Assembly (NCBI GenBank): GCA_017642885.1
Contig: JAEPOM010000008.1
Coordinates: forward strand, 93,716-157,715
Direction: 5' to 3'
Length of the DNA: 64,000 nt
From: Henriciella sp.
Lineage (GTDB): Bacteria; Pseudomonadota; Alphaproteobacteria; Caulobacterales; Hyphomonadaceae
The translations under genes were made by a program, and so were the position numbers. Each line of letters begins with the position of its first letter. Position 1 is the stretch's first letter. Positions 25,921-34,640 of this stretch are shown here, piece by piece. The notes beneath the pieces were generated by a model that searched no databases, was not told where the DNA came from, and was given only the letters and a program-made list of their open reading frames with translations.

Positions 25921-28491
25921 TTAGAAGTCATAACCGACTCGGACACCAATCGTGCGCGGACGCAGCGGCGTCACACGTTCGCGGTCGAACACGAAATTGT
26001 TGCTGAGTTCAGCGTACTCGTTGGTCAGATTCGTCGCGAACAATTCCGCCGACCACTGATCCGCCGTGACACCAAGCGTACCGCCGAGCGTGACATAGCC
26101 ATCGATGTCGGCCTTGTTGATCTCGATAATATCGCTGACTGAATCATCAGAGAAAACCAATTGCGGCATCACGTGCGCGGTGAGGTCTGATCCGGCGATT
26201 TGTGTCTCCAGATCCCACTCGTAACGCGCGCGGAGGTTGCCCTGCCAGGCTGGCGCGAAGGCGAGGTCTGATCCAGCCAGCACGTCATTGGTTGGTGTCA
26301 GCACGTCCGTGACTTCCGTGTCGAGAAGAGAGAACGCGCCCGCAATGGTCAGACCCTCAACGGCATATGGCGCCCAGGTGAAATCGCCTTCGATGCCCTG
26401 GATCTCAGCGTTCGCAGCGTTATCAGAGAAGAACAGATTGACGATGGACGGATCAAAGATCGTCGTCTGCAGGCCTTCGACTTTCACAAAGAACGCAGAA
26501 CCGTTGAAACGCAGTGAGTTGTCGAACAGCTCTGTTTTCCAGCCGAATTCATAGTTCTGGACGTCATCGGTATCGACCGCGAACGGCACGGTGTAGCCGT
26601 TCGGTCCTGCTGCGCCACCAGGGCGGTTCAGCAGGCCTGGGCGGAAGCCTTCAGAATATGTCGCGTAGAACAACAGATCGCTGTTCGGCGTCCAGGTGCC
26701 GGTCAGCTTGTAGATTGCGCCGTCTGTCGCGGCTTTGTCTGGCGCCCCGACCGTATTGTTTGGAGCGAACTGTGCGGAGATGTTGGTTCCGAACGCCTGA
26801 GCGTCTGTCGCCGATCCAAGGTTGAAGAATGAGGAATTGGCGGAGCCTTCAAGATCCACTTCAATGTCATACCATCGAGCGCCGACAGTGACGGCAAACT
26901 GATCGGTCAGGTCAAACGTCGTTTCACCGAACAGACCTAATTGCTCATCTGTGCGCAACACATCATTCCGGAAGATCACGCCGGTTGGGAAAGGACCCGG
27001 ATTACTGAAATAGCCGGGTGCAGCATTACCAATCTGGCCTGTCACAGCCGTGTTCGTCAGCGGGTAATTTGGAGCGAAACCGGTGGTTACCCCGTCAAAA
27101 CCGACTGCGAATTCTGAACCCGGATAGGTGAAGTCGTTCAACTCCGTGAGTTCAAGATCGGAATAAAACGCTCCAAATGTCGCGCGCCATCTGTTCTCAC
27201 GAGGCGTGTTAAATCGAAGTTCGTGGGTTTGAACTTTGGTCTCTGTAGAAGAGTTCACGAACAAGTTTGGTGCCTGACAGGTACCTGCGGGTCCCCCGGC
27301 GCCGGGATAAGTCACCGAACCATCGCAGATATAATAAGGTAGGTACTGACCCACGAAGAGATAATCGGAATAGTCGACTGTCTGATCGGTTGTTCGCTCG
27401 GTGTAGGCGCCTGTGTACAGCGCTTCGAGCATGCCGAGACGGCCTTCCAGCGTCCAGCTCGTATTGTGGAAGCTGTCTTCTAGATCATCGTCCGAAAACC
27501 GCTCGATGTCATAATCATCAAGCTCCGGATCAGCGAAAAAGACGCCTTCGCTGTCAAGCTGCTGCTGCGCATGCGAGACGAGCAGGCTCCAATCGGAGTT
27601 GAAGTCATACTTACCCGCCACGCGGAACCCGGCATAAGTCGTGTCATTGAAGTCGTTCTCGACCCGGCTGGAATTGTTAGCCGAGAGGAAGGTCACACCA
27701 GACAGGTCAGCGCCCGCCTGAAAGCCGCCCCGGTTCGCCGAGACAGGGACGCCATTGTCGCGAACCGTGCCGGCTGCGCGGAAACGACCTGACTCAGCCG
27801 TGCTGCGCGTGCCGCCCACATTATCGATATAGCCGCCCTGTCGGTCGGTATAGACGACGCCCCGAAGTGCAAACTTGTCGGTCACGGGCACGTTGAGCAT
27901 GACCTCAACGCTGTTGCTCATTTCTCCGCCTTCAGTGAAGGACGTCGATGCTTTTAAGGACGCGTCAAATCCGCTGAAATCTGGCTTGTTGGTAATAAGG
28001 CGAACCGTGCCCGCTTGTGAGCTCGCGCCAAACAGGGTGCCTTGTGGGCCCGAAAGGACTTCGACGCGTTCCAGGTCAGCTGCATACACATCCAGATTTC
28101 GTCCGGGCTGCGCAAGCGGTTGTTCGTCGAGATAGAAAGCAACGTTCGGTGCAAGACCGGCAACGCCCGCGGTTGTCAGGTTTGGCGTGGTTGAAGCCAG
28201 CCCGCGGATATAGATCGTGTTCTGACCTGGACCTGAGCCGCCGGCGGTGACGCCTGGCAATTGAATGAGGTAGTCCGTGAAATTCTTCACTCCGAGAGAC
28301 TCAAGCTCTTGCTCGCCAAGCGCGTTGACTGCGACTGGAATGCTCTGCGCGCTTTCTGAACGTTTTGTGGCGGTCACGGTGACCGTTTTCAGACGGCGTG
28401 AGTCGGCTTCGTCGGCATCCTGGGCTACGGCGCTCATGCCAAATAGACTCGTCATGGCGATCAGTGAGACGCCACTCATTAGTCGAAACAT
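25921..28491 (-). CDS. TonB-dependent receptor
   Basis: 856 aa from ATG 28491 behind GAGGGA; the ORF track's extra 13 residues precede the signal peptide (FRLMSGVSLIAMTSLFGMSAVAQ). TonB box KTVTVTATKRSES, plug with GQNTIYIRGLAST and VEVLSGPQGTLFGASSQAGT, then the barrel ending GVRVGYDF. In the plug the usual GRNxxGG is replaced by GASSQAGT, a variant seen in a group of receptors paired with TPR-sulfotransferases. It leads an operon with the sulfotransferase and MarR genes. Substrate unknown. Confidence 0.92.
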   Translation of the reverse strand: MFRLMSGVSLIAMTSLFGMSAVAQDADEADSRRLKTVTVTATKRSESAQSIPVAVNALGEQELESLGVKNFTDYLIQLPGVTAGGSGPGQNTIYIRGLASTTPNLTTAGVAGLAPNVAFYLDEQPLAQPGRNLDVYAADLERVEVLSGPQGTLFGASSQAGTVRLITNKPDFSGFDASLKASTSFTEGGEMSNSVEVMLNVPVTDKFALRGVVYTDRQGGYIDNVGGTRSTAESGRFRAAGTVRDNGVPVSANRGGFQAGADLSGVTFLSANNSSRVENDFNDTTYAGFRVAGKYDFNSDWSLLVSHAQQQLDSEGVFFADPELDDYDIERFSDDDLEDSFHNTSWTLEGRLGMLEALYTGAYTERTTDQTVDYSDYLFVGQYLPYYICDGSVTYPGAGGPAGTCQAPNLFVNSSTETKVQTHELRFNTPRENRWRATFGAFYSDLELTELNDFTYPGSEFAVGFDGVTTGFAPNYPLTNTAVTGQIGNAAPGYFSNPGPFPTGVIFRNDVLRTDEQLGLFGETTFDLTDQFAVTVGARWYDIEVDLEGSANSSFFNLGSATDAQAFGTNISAQFAPNNTVGAPDKAATDGAIYKLTGTWTPNSDLLFYATYSEGFRPGLLNRPGGAAGPNGYTVPFAVDTDDVQNYEFGWKTELFDNSLRFNGSAFFVKVEGLQTTIFDPSIVNLFFSDNAANAEIQGIEGDFTWAPYAVEGLTIAGAFSLLDTEVTDVLTPTNDVLAGSDLAFAPAWQGNLRARYEWDLETQIAGSDLTAHVMPQLVFSDDSVSDIIEINKADIDGYVTLGGTLGVTADQWSAELFATNLTNEYAELSNNFVFDRERVTPLRPRTIGVRVGYDF

Positions 28492-28782
28492 ATTAAATCC
28501 CTCGGGGGTTGCTACGATCGCGCAGGCCAACGCCTAATTACGCAGGGCACACAAGAATCGCGATCGGTCGATGGTGTCAGCTCCCTATCAAATAGTTCGA
28601 AGATAGAAAGAATGGGCGCTGCTATTCATGTGCTATTTGTTAGATTCTAGAGCCCAATGTGCCAAATTTGCCGCAGTTACGGGCCGTAAAGCCAGGAAAT
28701 CGGTAGAGCCGTGTGCGCCTGATGCTTTGAGGATCGACATAATTCGTGCATGACAAACCCGAACAAACATCACGAGTGACAA
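28492..28782. other. Divergent intergenic region, receptor / BCCT
   Basis: 291 bp separating the divergent receptor and BCCT genes; it must contain both promoters. No clear consensus boxes, palindromes or small genes were identified by eye. Confidence 0.4.
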
Positions 28783-30378
28783 ATGCCGGACACTGAACAC
28801 GTTACGACCGGACTCAGCCCGTATGAAACCGAGCATGAAGTCGGTCAGGACAATGTCGAAGTTCTGGGACTCAATGTGCACAACCCGGTCTTCTTTCTGG
28901 CGGCAACGCTTGTCCTGCTGTTTAGCGGCCTGACGCTGGTTTTTCCTGAAGCATCTGGTGCGATGCTTAGCGAGACGCGGGCTCGCACGCTTCAGTCGTT
29001 CGATTGGTTGTTCGCTGTCACGCCTGTGCTTGTTTTCACGTTTTGCATGGTGCTCGCTGTTTCGCCATTGGGTCGCATTCGTTTAGGCGGGCAGGGCGCT
29101 GAGCCTGATTATAAGATTCATTCCTGGATCGCGATGCTGTTCGCTGCAGGTGTCGGGATTGGCTTCATGTTCTGGGGGGCGGCGGAGCCTCTCGCTTATC
29201 ACACCGACTGGTTCGGCATGCCTCTCGGCGCCGAGCCAGGAACGCCCGACGCCAATCGCCTGGCGTTTAGCGCGACGCTGTTCCACTGGGGGATCGCGCC
29301 CTGGGCGATCTATGCCGTGGTCGGATTGGCACTGGGTTTCTTCGCGCACAACAAGGGCCTGCCACTTTCGTTTCGATCGGCCTTCTACCCCTTGCTGGGC
29401 GAGCGCGTTTGGGGCTGGGCAGGCCATCTGATCGACTTGTTCGCGGTGGTCTCTACCATTTTTGGATTGGCGACGACGATCGGCCTTGGCGGCACGCAGG
29501 CGGCGAGTGGCCTCGGGTATATTTTTGACTTTGAGCCCAATGTCTGGGTTCAGATCGGGTTAATCGCTGCGATGACAGGTTTAGCGGTCATCTCTGTTCT
29601 GCGCGGCATGGATGGCGGGGTAAAGCTGCTCAGCAATATCAACATGGTCGTGGCGTTCGGCCTACTGGTTTTCGTGATAATTGCCGGACCTACTGTGCTG
29701 ATTTTCACCGGCATGGGCGAGAATCTCGTCGCCTACCTCATGGACACACCGGCCCTGACAAATTGGGTCGGACGCGAAGACATTGGTTGGTTCCATGACT
29801 GGACGATTTTCTACTGGGCCTGGTGGATTTCCTGGTCGCCTTTTGTCGGCATGTTCATTGCTCGCATCTCCCGCGGTCGTACCGTGCGGGAATATTTCGC
29901 GGTCGTGCTGCTCGCCCCATTTGCGATCTGCGTGGTCTGGTTCTCCGCGTTCGGGGAAACCGCGGTCTTTCAATATGAAAACGGAATAGGCGATCTCTCT
30001 GGCGGTATCGTGAACTCTGCGACGGTTTTGTTTCAGATGCTCTCAGCGATGCCTGGCGCGACGATTACGTCCATCATCGCGATTGCGTTGTTGATTGTGT
30101 TTATCGTCACCTCGGCGGATTCCGGCGCTCTCGTGGTTGATACGATCACATCTGGCGGCAAGACGGACGCCCCGGTCACACAGCGTGTCTTCTGGGCCTG
30201 CATGCTGGGGCTGACAGCCTCGGCGCTTTTGTATGGCGGCGGTACGTCGGCGCTCGAGTCGCTGCAAGCGGGAACGATCGCGGCGGCACTGCCGTTCACC
30301 GTGGTATTGCTGGTCTGCTGCCTGAGCCTCTATCTGGGTATGCGCGACGAGCTGCAGACGTCGGTGGCAGACGAATAA
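28783..30378 (+). CDS. BCCT family transporter (choline/betaine/carnitine)
   Basis: 531 aa with about 12 membrane helices. Signature pieces are GVGIGFMFWGAAEPLAYH (helix 3-4), WWISWSPFVGMFIARISRGRTVREY (the aromatic-box helix) and VTSADSGALVVD (helix 10). The family takes up quaternary ammonium compounds such as choline, glycine betaine or carnitine, energised by sodium or protons. Choline dehydrogenase two genes downstream argues for choline or a precursor. The next gene starts 7 nt after the stop, so the set is one operon. Confidence 0.93.
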   Translation: MPDTEHVTTGLSPYETEHEVGQDNVEVLGLNVHNPVFFLAATLVLLFSGLTLVFPEASGAMLSETRARTLQSFDWLFAVTPVLVFTFCMVLAVSPLGRIRLGGQGAEPDYKIHSWIAMLFAAGVGIGFMFWGAAEPLAYHTDWFGMPLGAEPGTPDANRLAFSATLFHWGIAPWAIYAVVGLALGFFAHNKGLPLSFRSAFYPLLGERVWGWAGHLIDLFAVVSTIFGLATTIGLGGTQAASGLGYIFDFEPNVWVQIGLIAAMTGLAVISVLRGMDGGVKLLSNINMVVAFGLLVFVIIAGPTVLIFTGMGENLVAYLMDTPALTNWVGREDIGWFHDWTIFYWAWWISWSPFVGMFIARISRGRTVREYFAVVLLAPFAICVVWFSAFGETAVFQYENGIGDLSGGIVNSATVLFQMLSAMPGATITSIIAIALLIVFIVTSADSGALVVDTITSGGKTDAPVTQRVFWACMLGLTASALLYGGGTSALESLQAGTIAAALPFTVVLLVCCLSLYLGMRDELQTSVADE

Positions 30379-30385
30379 CGCGCCG

Positions 30386-31528
30386 ATGAATACCGTCCTC
30401 TCGATCGCAATTTTTATTACGCTGTTTACATCGGTGATCCTGGTGATCCGCTTTCGGAGCGTCCGCCTGAATGGGAGTGATCCACTACCGCTGATGGCCT
30501 TCATAGCGATCTTGTTCACGTCGGGTCTCGATGTCGGATTGATTATGTTTCCGCTCACAGAATTCCCAGTCTATGAGACTGAAACGGTTTACGGGTTCAC
30601 AAATGCGCTCGCGATTGAATTTGGGTTTTGGGGCTTTTTGGTATGGGGCTTCTACTTTCTGACGACGTTCTATTTTTGCGTCGTCGAGCCGAAGCTGAAA
30701 CTGTTCGAGATTGGCTGGGTCAAGCTGATCAACAGTGCGGTCATCATCGCGACGTGTGCGTTTACCGGATTCTTGTTCCTCAGTTACTTGCCGACCTATA
30801 TTGAAGGGATCAGTCCGCCGTTTCGGTACGGACTGGTCGCGGTTGTGGTCCTTGGCGCGGTTCTTTCGAGCACTGATATTCGCTACGTAAAATGGCTTGG
30901 ATTGGGCTCCAGTGCAGTCTTTTTTGGTTTGATCGGATTGCTCTGGCTGAACAGCGGGGCGGGTTTTATCGGGCTCGCTGAAAGCGCGGCGAACATTGGC
31001 GGCTATTTCGCGAACTTGCCGAAATTCACCCAGCCGCTTTCGGACTATCACGCCTTCTATCTGTTCTGGTGGTTTGCCTGGAGTATCATGATCGGCCAGT
31101 TCGTGGCGCGCTTCGTGGGGGGATTGCGCGTTTATCAATTGATGCTCGCCTTGCTGATCCTGCCATCCATCCCGATCGCACTATGGTTTTCGGTGCTCTA
31201 TTTCTATCACACAGAGGCAATCGCGCTGGCGGGCGGCCTACAGCTCAGCATGGTCGTGGTGGGCGTTGTTTTTGTGGTCAATTCGCTCGACTCGCTGACG
31301 CGGCTTTATTCCGAAAATCTCGGGCTGACGGTGAAGCGCCTGGGTGGACCGGGATACGTGGCGGCTCATTGGTCGCTCCTGTTCGGTTTGATCCTCCTCT
31401 ACCAATTCACGCCCCTGAAAATTGAATGGATTGGTCTTGTCGTGATTGGCATCTATTGCGCCATCTATGCGCTGACCTTTATCAGGCGCGAGAAGCTGCG
31501 ATCCCCAGCGGACATGCAAACGGACTAA
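30386..31528 (+). CDS. BCCT-like membrane protein, shortened and divergent
   Basis: 380 aa, about ten hydrophobic segments. Overall I do not recognise it, but [19 protein letters not shown] followed by VGGLRVYQ lines up with the BCCT signature WWISWSPFVGMFIARISRGR, and [16 protein letters not shown] lines up with VTSADSGALVVDTI of the preceding transporter. The usual first helices and several family glycines are missing, and length is about 150 residues short. It may be a degenerate transporter, an accessory subunit of the BCCT gene 7 nt upstream, or a sensor. BetA follows after a single base. Confidence 0.7.
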   Translation: MNTVLSIAIFITLFTSVILVIRFRSVRLNGSDPLPLMAFIAILFTSGLDVGLIMFPLTEFPVYETETVYGFTNALAIEFGFWGFLVWGFYFLTTFYFCVVEPKLKLFEIGWVKLINSAVIIATCAFTGFLFLSYLPTYIEGISPPFRYGLVAVVVLGAVLSSTDIRYVKWLGLGSSAVFFGLIGLLWLNSGAGFIGLAESAANIGGYFANLPKFTQPLSDYHAFYLFWWFAWSIMIGQFVARFVGGLRVYQLMLALLILPSIPIALWFSVLYFYHTEAIALAGGLQLSMVVVGVVFVVNSLDSLTRLYSENLGLTVKRLGGPGYVAAHWSLLFGLILLYQFTPLKIEWIGLVVIGIYCAIYALTFIRREKLRSPADMQTD

Positions 31529-31529
31529 G

Positions 31530-33200
31530 ATGAACAAGACTTTCGACTATATCATTGTCGGCGCTGGCTCAGCGGGCTGTGTGCTGGCAAATCGGCTATC
31601 AGCGGATGGTAAGCACTCCGTGCTTCTTCTTGAGGCGGGTGGAAGTGACCGCAACATCCTGATCGCGATGCCGACGGCTCTGTCCTATCCTATGGCGTCC
31701 AAGACCTATAACTGGGGCTATGAGTCCGATCCGGAGCCCCATGTCGATAATCGCCGCATCACGTGTCCACGTGGCAAAGGCTTGGGCGGCACCTCATCGA
31801 TAAATGGCATGGTCTATGTGCGCGGCCATGCATGTGATTTCGACGAGTGGGAAGCCGCCGGCGCGACGGGGTGGGGTTACGCCGATTGTCTGCCTTACTT
31901 CAAGCGCGCTGAGACGTGGCAAGGCGGCGAAGGTGACTATCGAGGCGGGTCAGGACCGCTGGGCGTCACTGGTGGCAATAATATGGAGCGCAATCCGCTC
32001 TATCAGGCGTTCGTGGATGCAGGTGTCGAAGCCGGATATCCCCGCACCGACGACTATAACGGGTATTGCGGTGAAGGCTTTGGCCCGATGCATATGACTG
32101 TGTCTCGCGGCGTCCGCGAGTCGACGTCGCGCGCCTATTTACGGCCCGCCCAAAAACGTTCCAACCTGACCGTCCTGAAACATGTTCTGGTCGACCAACT
32201 CATACTGGATGGCAAACGCGTCACAGGGGTATCAGGCACGCACAAAGGTAAGCCCATTCAGTTGAGTGCTGGCAAAGAAGTCATTCTAAGCGCCGGGTCG
32301 ATCGCTTCACCTATGATTTTGCAACGCAGCGGCATCGGGCCCGCCGCACTCCTTTCGCGTCTCGGCATTCCGGTGCGCCATGATCTAGGTGGCGTGGGAG
32401 AGAACTTGCAGGATCATATGGAGGTCTATTTCCAGTTCCATTGCACACAGCCTGTCAGTCTCAACAGCAAACTCAACCTGTTCAGCAAGTTCTTCATCGG
32501 CGCGCGTTGGTTCTTCTTCAAATCCGGCCTCGGCGCGACCAACCATTTTGAGTCTTGCGCATTTATCCGATCTCGTTCCGGCCTCAAGTCTCCGGACATT
32601 CAGTATCATTTCCTGCCCGCCGCGATGCGCTATGATGGAACGCCGTCCATTGCAGGGCATGGATTTCAAGTCCATGTCGGCCCGAACAAACCCAAAAGCC
32701 GCGGACGGGTCGAAATCACATCCGCCGATCCAGCCGCGCATCCGAGCATTCTGTTCAACTATCTACAGCACGAAGACGACATCGCTGCTTGGAGGCAATG
32801 TATTCGTCTCACCCGAGAGATTATCGACCAGCCCGCCCTGGATGCGTATCGCGGCGCCGAGCTTCAACCCGGTCTCGATGTGTCCTCAGATGACGAGATC
32901 GACACCTGGGTTCGGCAGAATGTGGAAAGCGCCTACCACCCCTGCGGCACCGCGCGCATGGGGCAGGGCGACGACGCCGATGCAGTGGTCGACACCGCCT
33001 GCCGCGTTCGCGGACTCGAAGGCGTGCGCATCGTCGACGCCTCCGTTTTTCCGACCGTCCCTTATGGCAATATCAACGCACCCACGATCATGGTTGCGGA
33101 GAAAGCCGCGGACCTGATCCTCGGCAAACCGGCCCTCTCGCCGCTCTCAGTCCCGATCTGGATTGATGAGAAATGGCAGGGTCGACAGCGTCCGCGCTGA
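31530..33200 (+). CDS. betA: Choline dehydrogenase (GMC oxidoreductase)
   Basis: 556 aa. FAD-binding [21 protein letters not shown] signature 1 [20 protein letters not shown], signature 2 [16 protein letters not shown], and the active-site HPCGTARMG with the C-terminal [13 protein letters not shown] closely follow BetA proteins throughout their length. The enzyme oxidises choline to betaine aldehyde at the membrane with FAD. The ATG lies one base after the TAA of the BCCT-like gene, so it is translationally coupled. No betaine aldehyde dehydrogenase or betI is present in the window; betB must be elsewhere. Another alcohol could be the true substrate, since the GMC family is broad. Confidence 0.87.
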   Translation: MNKTFDYIIVGAGSAGCVLANRLSADGKHSVLLLEAGGSDRNILIAMPTALSYPMASKTYNWGYESDPEPHVDNRRITCPRGKGLGGTSSINGMVYVRGHACDFDEWEAAGATGWGYADCLPYFKRAETWQGGEGDYRGGSGPLGVTGGNNMERNPLYQAFVDAGVEAGYPRTDDYNGYCGEGFGPMHMTVSRGVRESTSRAYLRPAQKRSNLTVLKHVLVDQLILDGKRVTGVSGTHKGKPIQLSAGKEVILSAGSIASPMILQRSGIGPAALLSRLGIPVRHDLGGVGENLQDHMEVYFQFHCTQPVSLNSKLNLFSKFFIGARWFFFKSGLGATNHFESCAFIRSRSGLKSPDIQYHFLPAAMRYDGTPSIAGHGFQVHVGPNKPKSRGRVEITSADPAAHPSILFNYLQHEDDIAAWRQCIRLTREIIDQPALDAYRGAELQPGLDVSSDDEIDTWVRQNVESAYHPCGTARMGQGDDADAVVDTACRVRGLEGVRIVDASVFPTVPYGNINAPTIMVAEKAADLILGKPALSPLSVPIWIDEKWQGRQRPR

Positions 33201-33402
33201 TGGCGCCGCGGAGCGGTTGATCTATGACGAACCCGTGATTGGTTCCCCCGACCGAGCAGCACTGAGATTTGCCGAGTTGGTTTGTCTGATCGATTTACAA
33301 ATATTGATTATCGCCGTTCATTGCTCATCAGGAAGCTGCCCAATGTGCACGCCTCGTACATTGCGTTCACTGGCCGTACTCCCGGCGTACACGGAGACGT
33401 AT

Positions 33403-33951
33403 TTACTCCGAGGTGACAATGGAGAGATCCACTTCGCTCCGCTGCCCTCCACTGACGATGCGGGGCCAACTCCCCGGTTTGCCTCTATCTCTTCGTCTCT
33501 CATAAAGAATTTCATACTGTTCCGCGTCAGTATTCTCGAACTGGAAGACCCGCTTTGGATTGTCTGGATTCACGCGGCAAAACTTAGGCACGATCGTCGG
33601 TGCCTTGTATCTGAAAGTGCCGAACACCAGGATTTTGCGCTCTAGATGGTTCACACCGACCATCAAATCATCATCCAGAGGCTCCCTCAGGCCTCCGACG
33701 CAATTTGAGAGACTGAGGGCCACCGTCATCGTTTTCGTTTCCAGATCGCGAGTGACCGATGCGGTTGGTGCTATTAGTAAGAATTCGCTTCTTGCGGGCG
33801 GTTTAGGCGGTCCGAAGTTGATTTCTCGCTTGGTCATCGGGCCCCGGGCTTGTTCAGGGGCAGCCTCTGTCTGTCCCTCCACCTTTAAACAGGCCGCTAT
33901 AAAGACAGTTGCGACGAAGAGAATTGCACTCAGCGGGATCCGACGTTTCAT
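33403..33951 (-). CDS. Hypothetical lipoprotein
   Basis: 182 aa, not recognised. The leader LSAILFVATVFIAAC is a lipoprotein signal with Cys21. The mature part is polar with two further Cys (LSNCVGG and KFCRVN) that could form a disulfide. The overlapping + strand ORF at 33163 has no leader and is judged a shadow. It is followed upstream by another lipoprotein gene on the same strand (26 bp gap), so they may be co-transcribed. Confidence 0.65.
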   Translation of the reverse strand: MKRRIPLSAILFVATVFIAACLKVEGQTEAAPEQARGPMTKREINFGPPKPPARSEFLLIAPTASVTRDLETKTMTVALSLSNCVGGLREPLDDDLMVGVNHLERKILVFGTFRYKAPTIVPKFCRVNPDNPKRVFQFENTDAEQYEILYERRRDRGKPGSWPRIVSGGQRSEVDLSIVTSE

Positions 33952-33977
33952 CTTTTACACCTCAGGAGCGCCGTCGC

Positions 33978-34568
33978 CTAATCGAGGCAGATCAGTTCGC
34001 CGCTGTTTGGGTCGATGTCGAGATTTTGGCAGTCTGGATCAACCGTGGGCGGTTCGTCTCCGCCCGGTGCCGGTGCCGGTGCTGTGCTGCCTTCGGCGGG
34101 GATCAGGAAATAGCTATAGGGCGGGATGCTCGCCACGTTCACGGCGATGCGGCCATCTGGCTGCACTTTCATTGTTGCCGTTCCCAGCAGAGGCAAGTCC
34201 TGACTCGTATACTCTGTGGCGCTAATCTGCCGAAAATCCTTCCCTATCACCATATTCGGACGGATCTTTAGCGTCATGGCATGCGTCCAAGGGTCGAGCG
34301 CATAGCTACGTCCACGGTCGATCCGAATGCGTTTCCCGAGCGTGGAGATTGTATAATCACCATCGATTGGAAGCGCCTGGGTCGGTGCAACCTGCGTTTC
34401 ATATGGAAGGAAAGCATCCATCTGGGGGATGCCCGCAGCAGCCGCGAATGCATCGCCCATCGCACCGGCCGCAATGGCTTCGGTGCCCGCACATCCGGCA
34501 GTCGCGAGCAGGCCGGCGGCGGCGATTCCGGCATACAGTCTCGGGGTCAGATTCGTTTTTGCGCTCAT
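33978..34568 (-). CDS. Hypothetical lipoprotein with acidic Cys-containing C-terminus
   Basis: 196 aa, not recognised. AAAGLLATAGC is a lipobox; the middle has a beta-rich region (GDYTISTLGKRIRIDRGRSY) that could bind or line a substrate; the tail PAPAPGGDEPP is a linker followed by PDCQNLDIDPNSGELICLD with two Cys. It lies 72 bp downstream of the histidine kinase gene on the same strand, so it may be part of the two-component operon or its own unit. Confidence 0.7.
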   Translation of the reverse strand: MSAKTNLTPRLYAGIAAAGLLATAGCAGTEAIAAGAMGDAFAAAAGIPQMDAFLPYETQVAPTQALPIDGDYTISTLGKRIRIDRGRSYALDPWTHAMTLKIRPNMVIGKDFRQISATEYTSQDLPLLGTATMKVQPDGRIAVNVASIPPYSYFLIPAEGSTAPAPAPGGDEPPTVDPDCQNLDIDPNSGELICLD

Positions 34569-34640
34569 GATAGAGTCTCCCTCAGCATTATGTGTCTGAG
34601 GAGAGATTACGAGTTCGACGCGGGAGGGATATGGGGGCGA

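Noticed and set aside
30485-31138. 217-aa ORF on the - strand
   Set aside because: Antisense to the BCCT-like gene; highly charged, shadow-type composition.
32389-33117. 242-aa ORF on the + strand
   Set aside because: Out-of-frame shadow of betA, Ser/Pro/Arg-rich; betA is unambiguous.
33163-33645. 160-aa ORF on the + strand
   Set aside because: Overlaps betA end and the lipoprotein gene at 33403, which has a convincing signal peptide.
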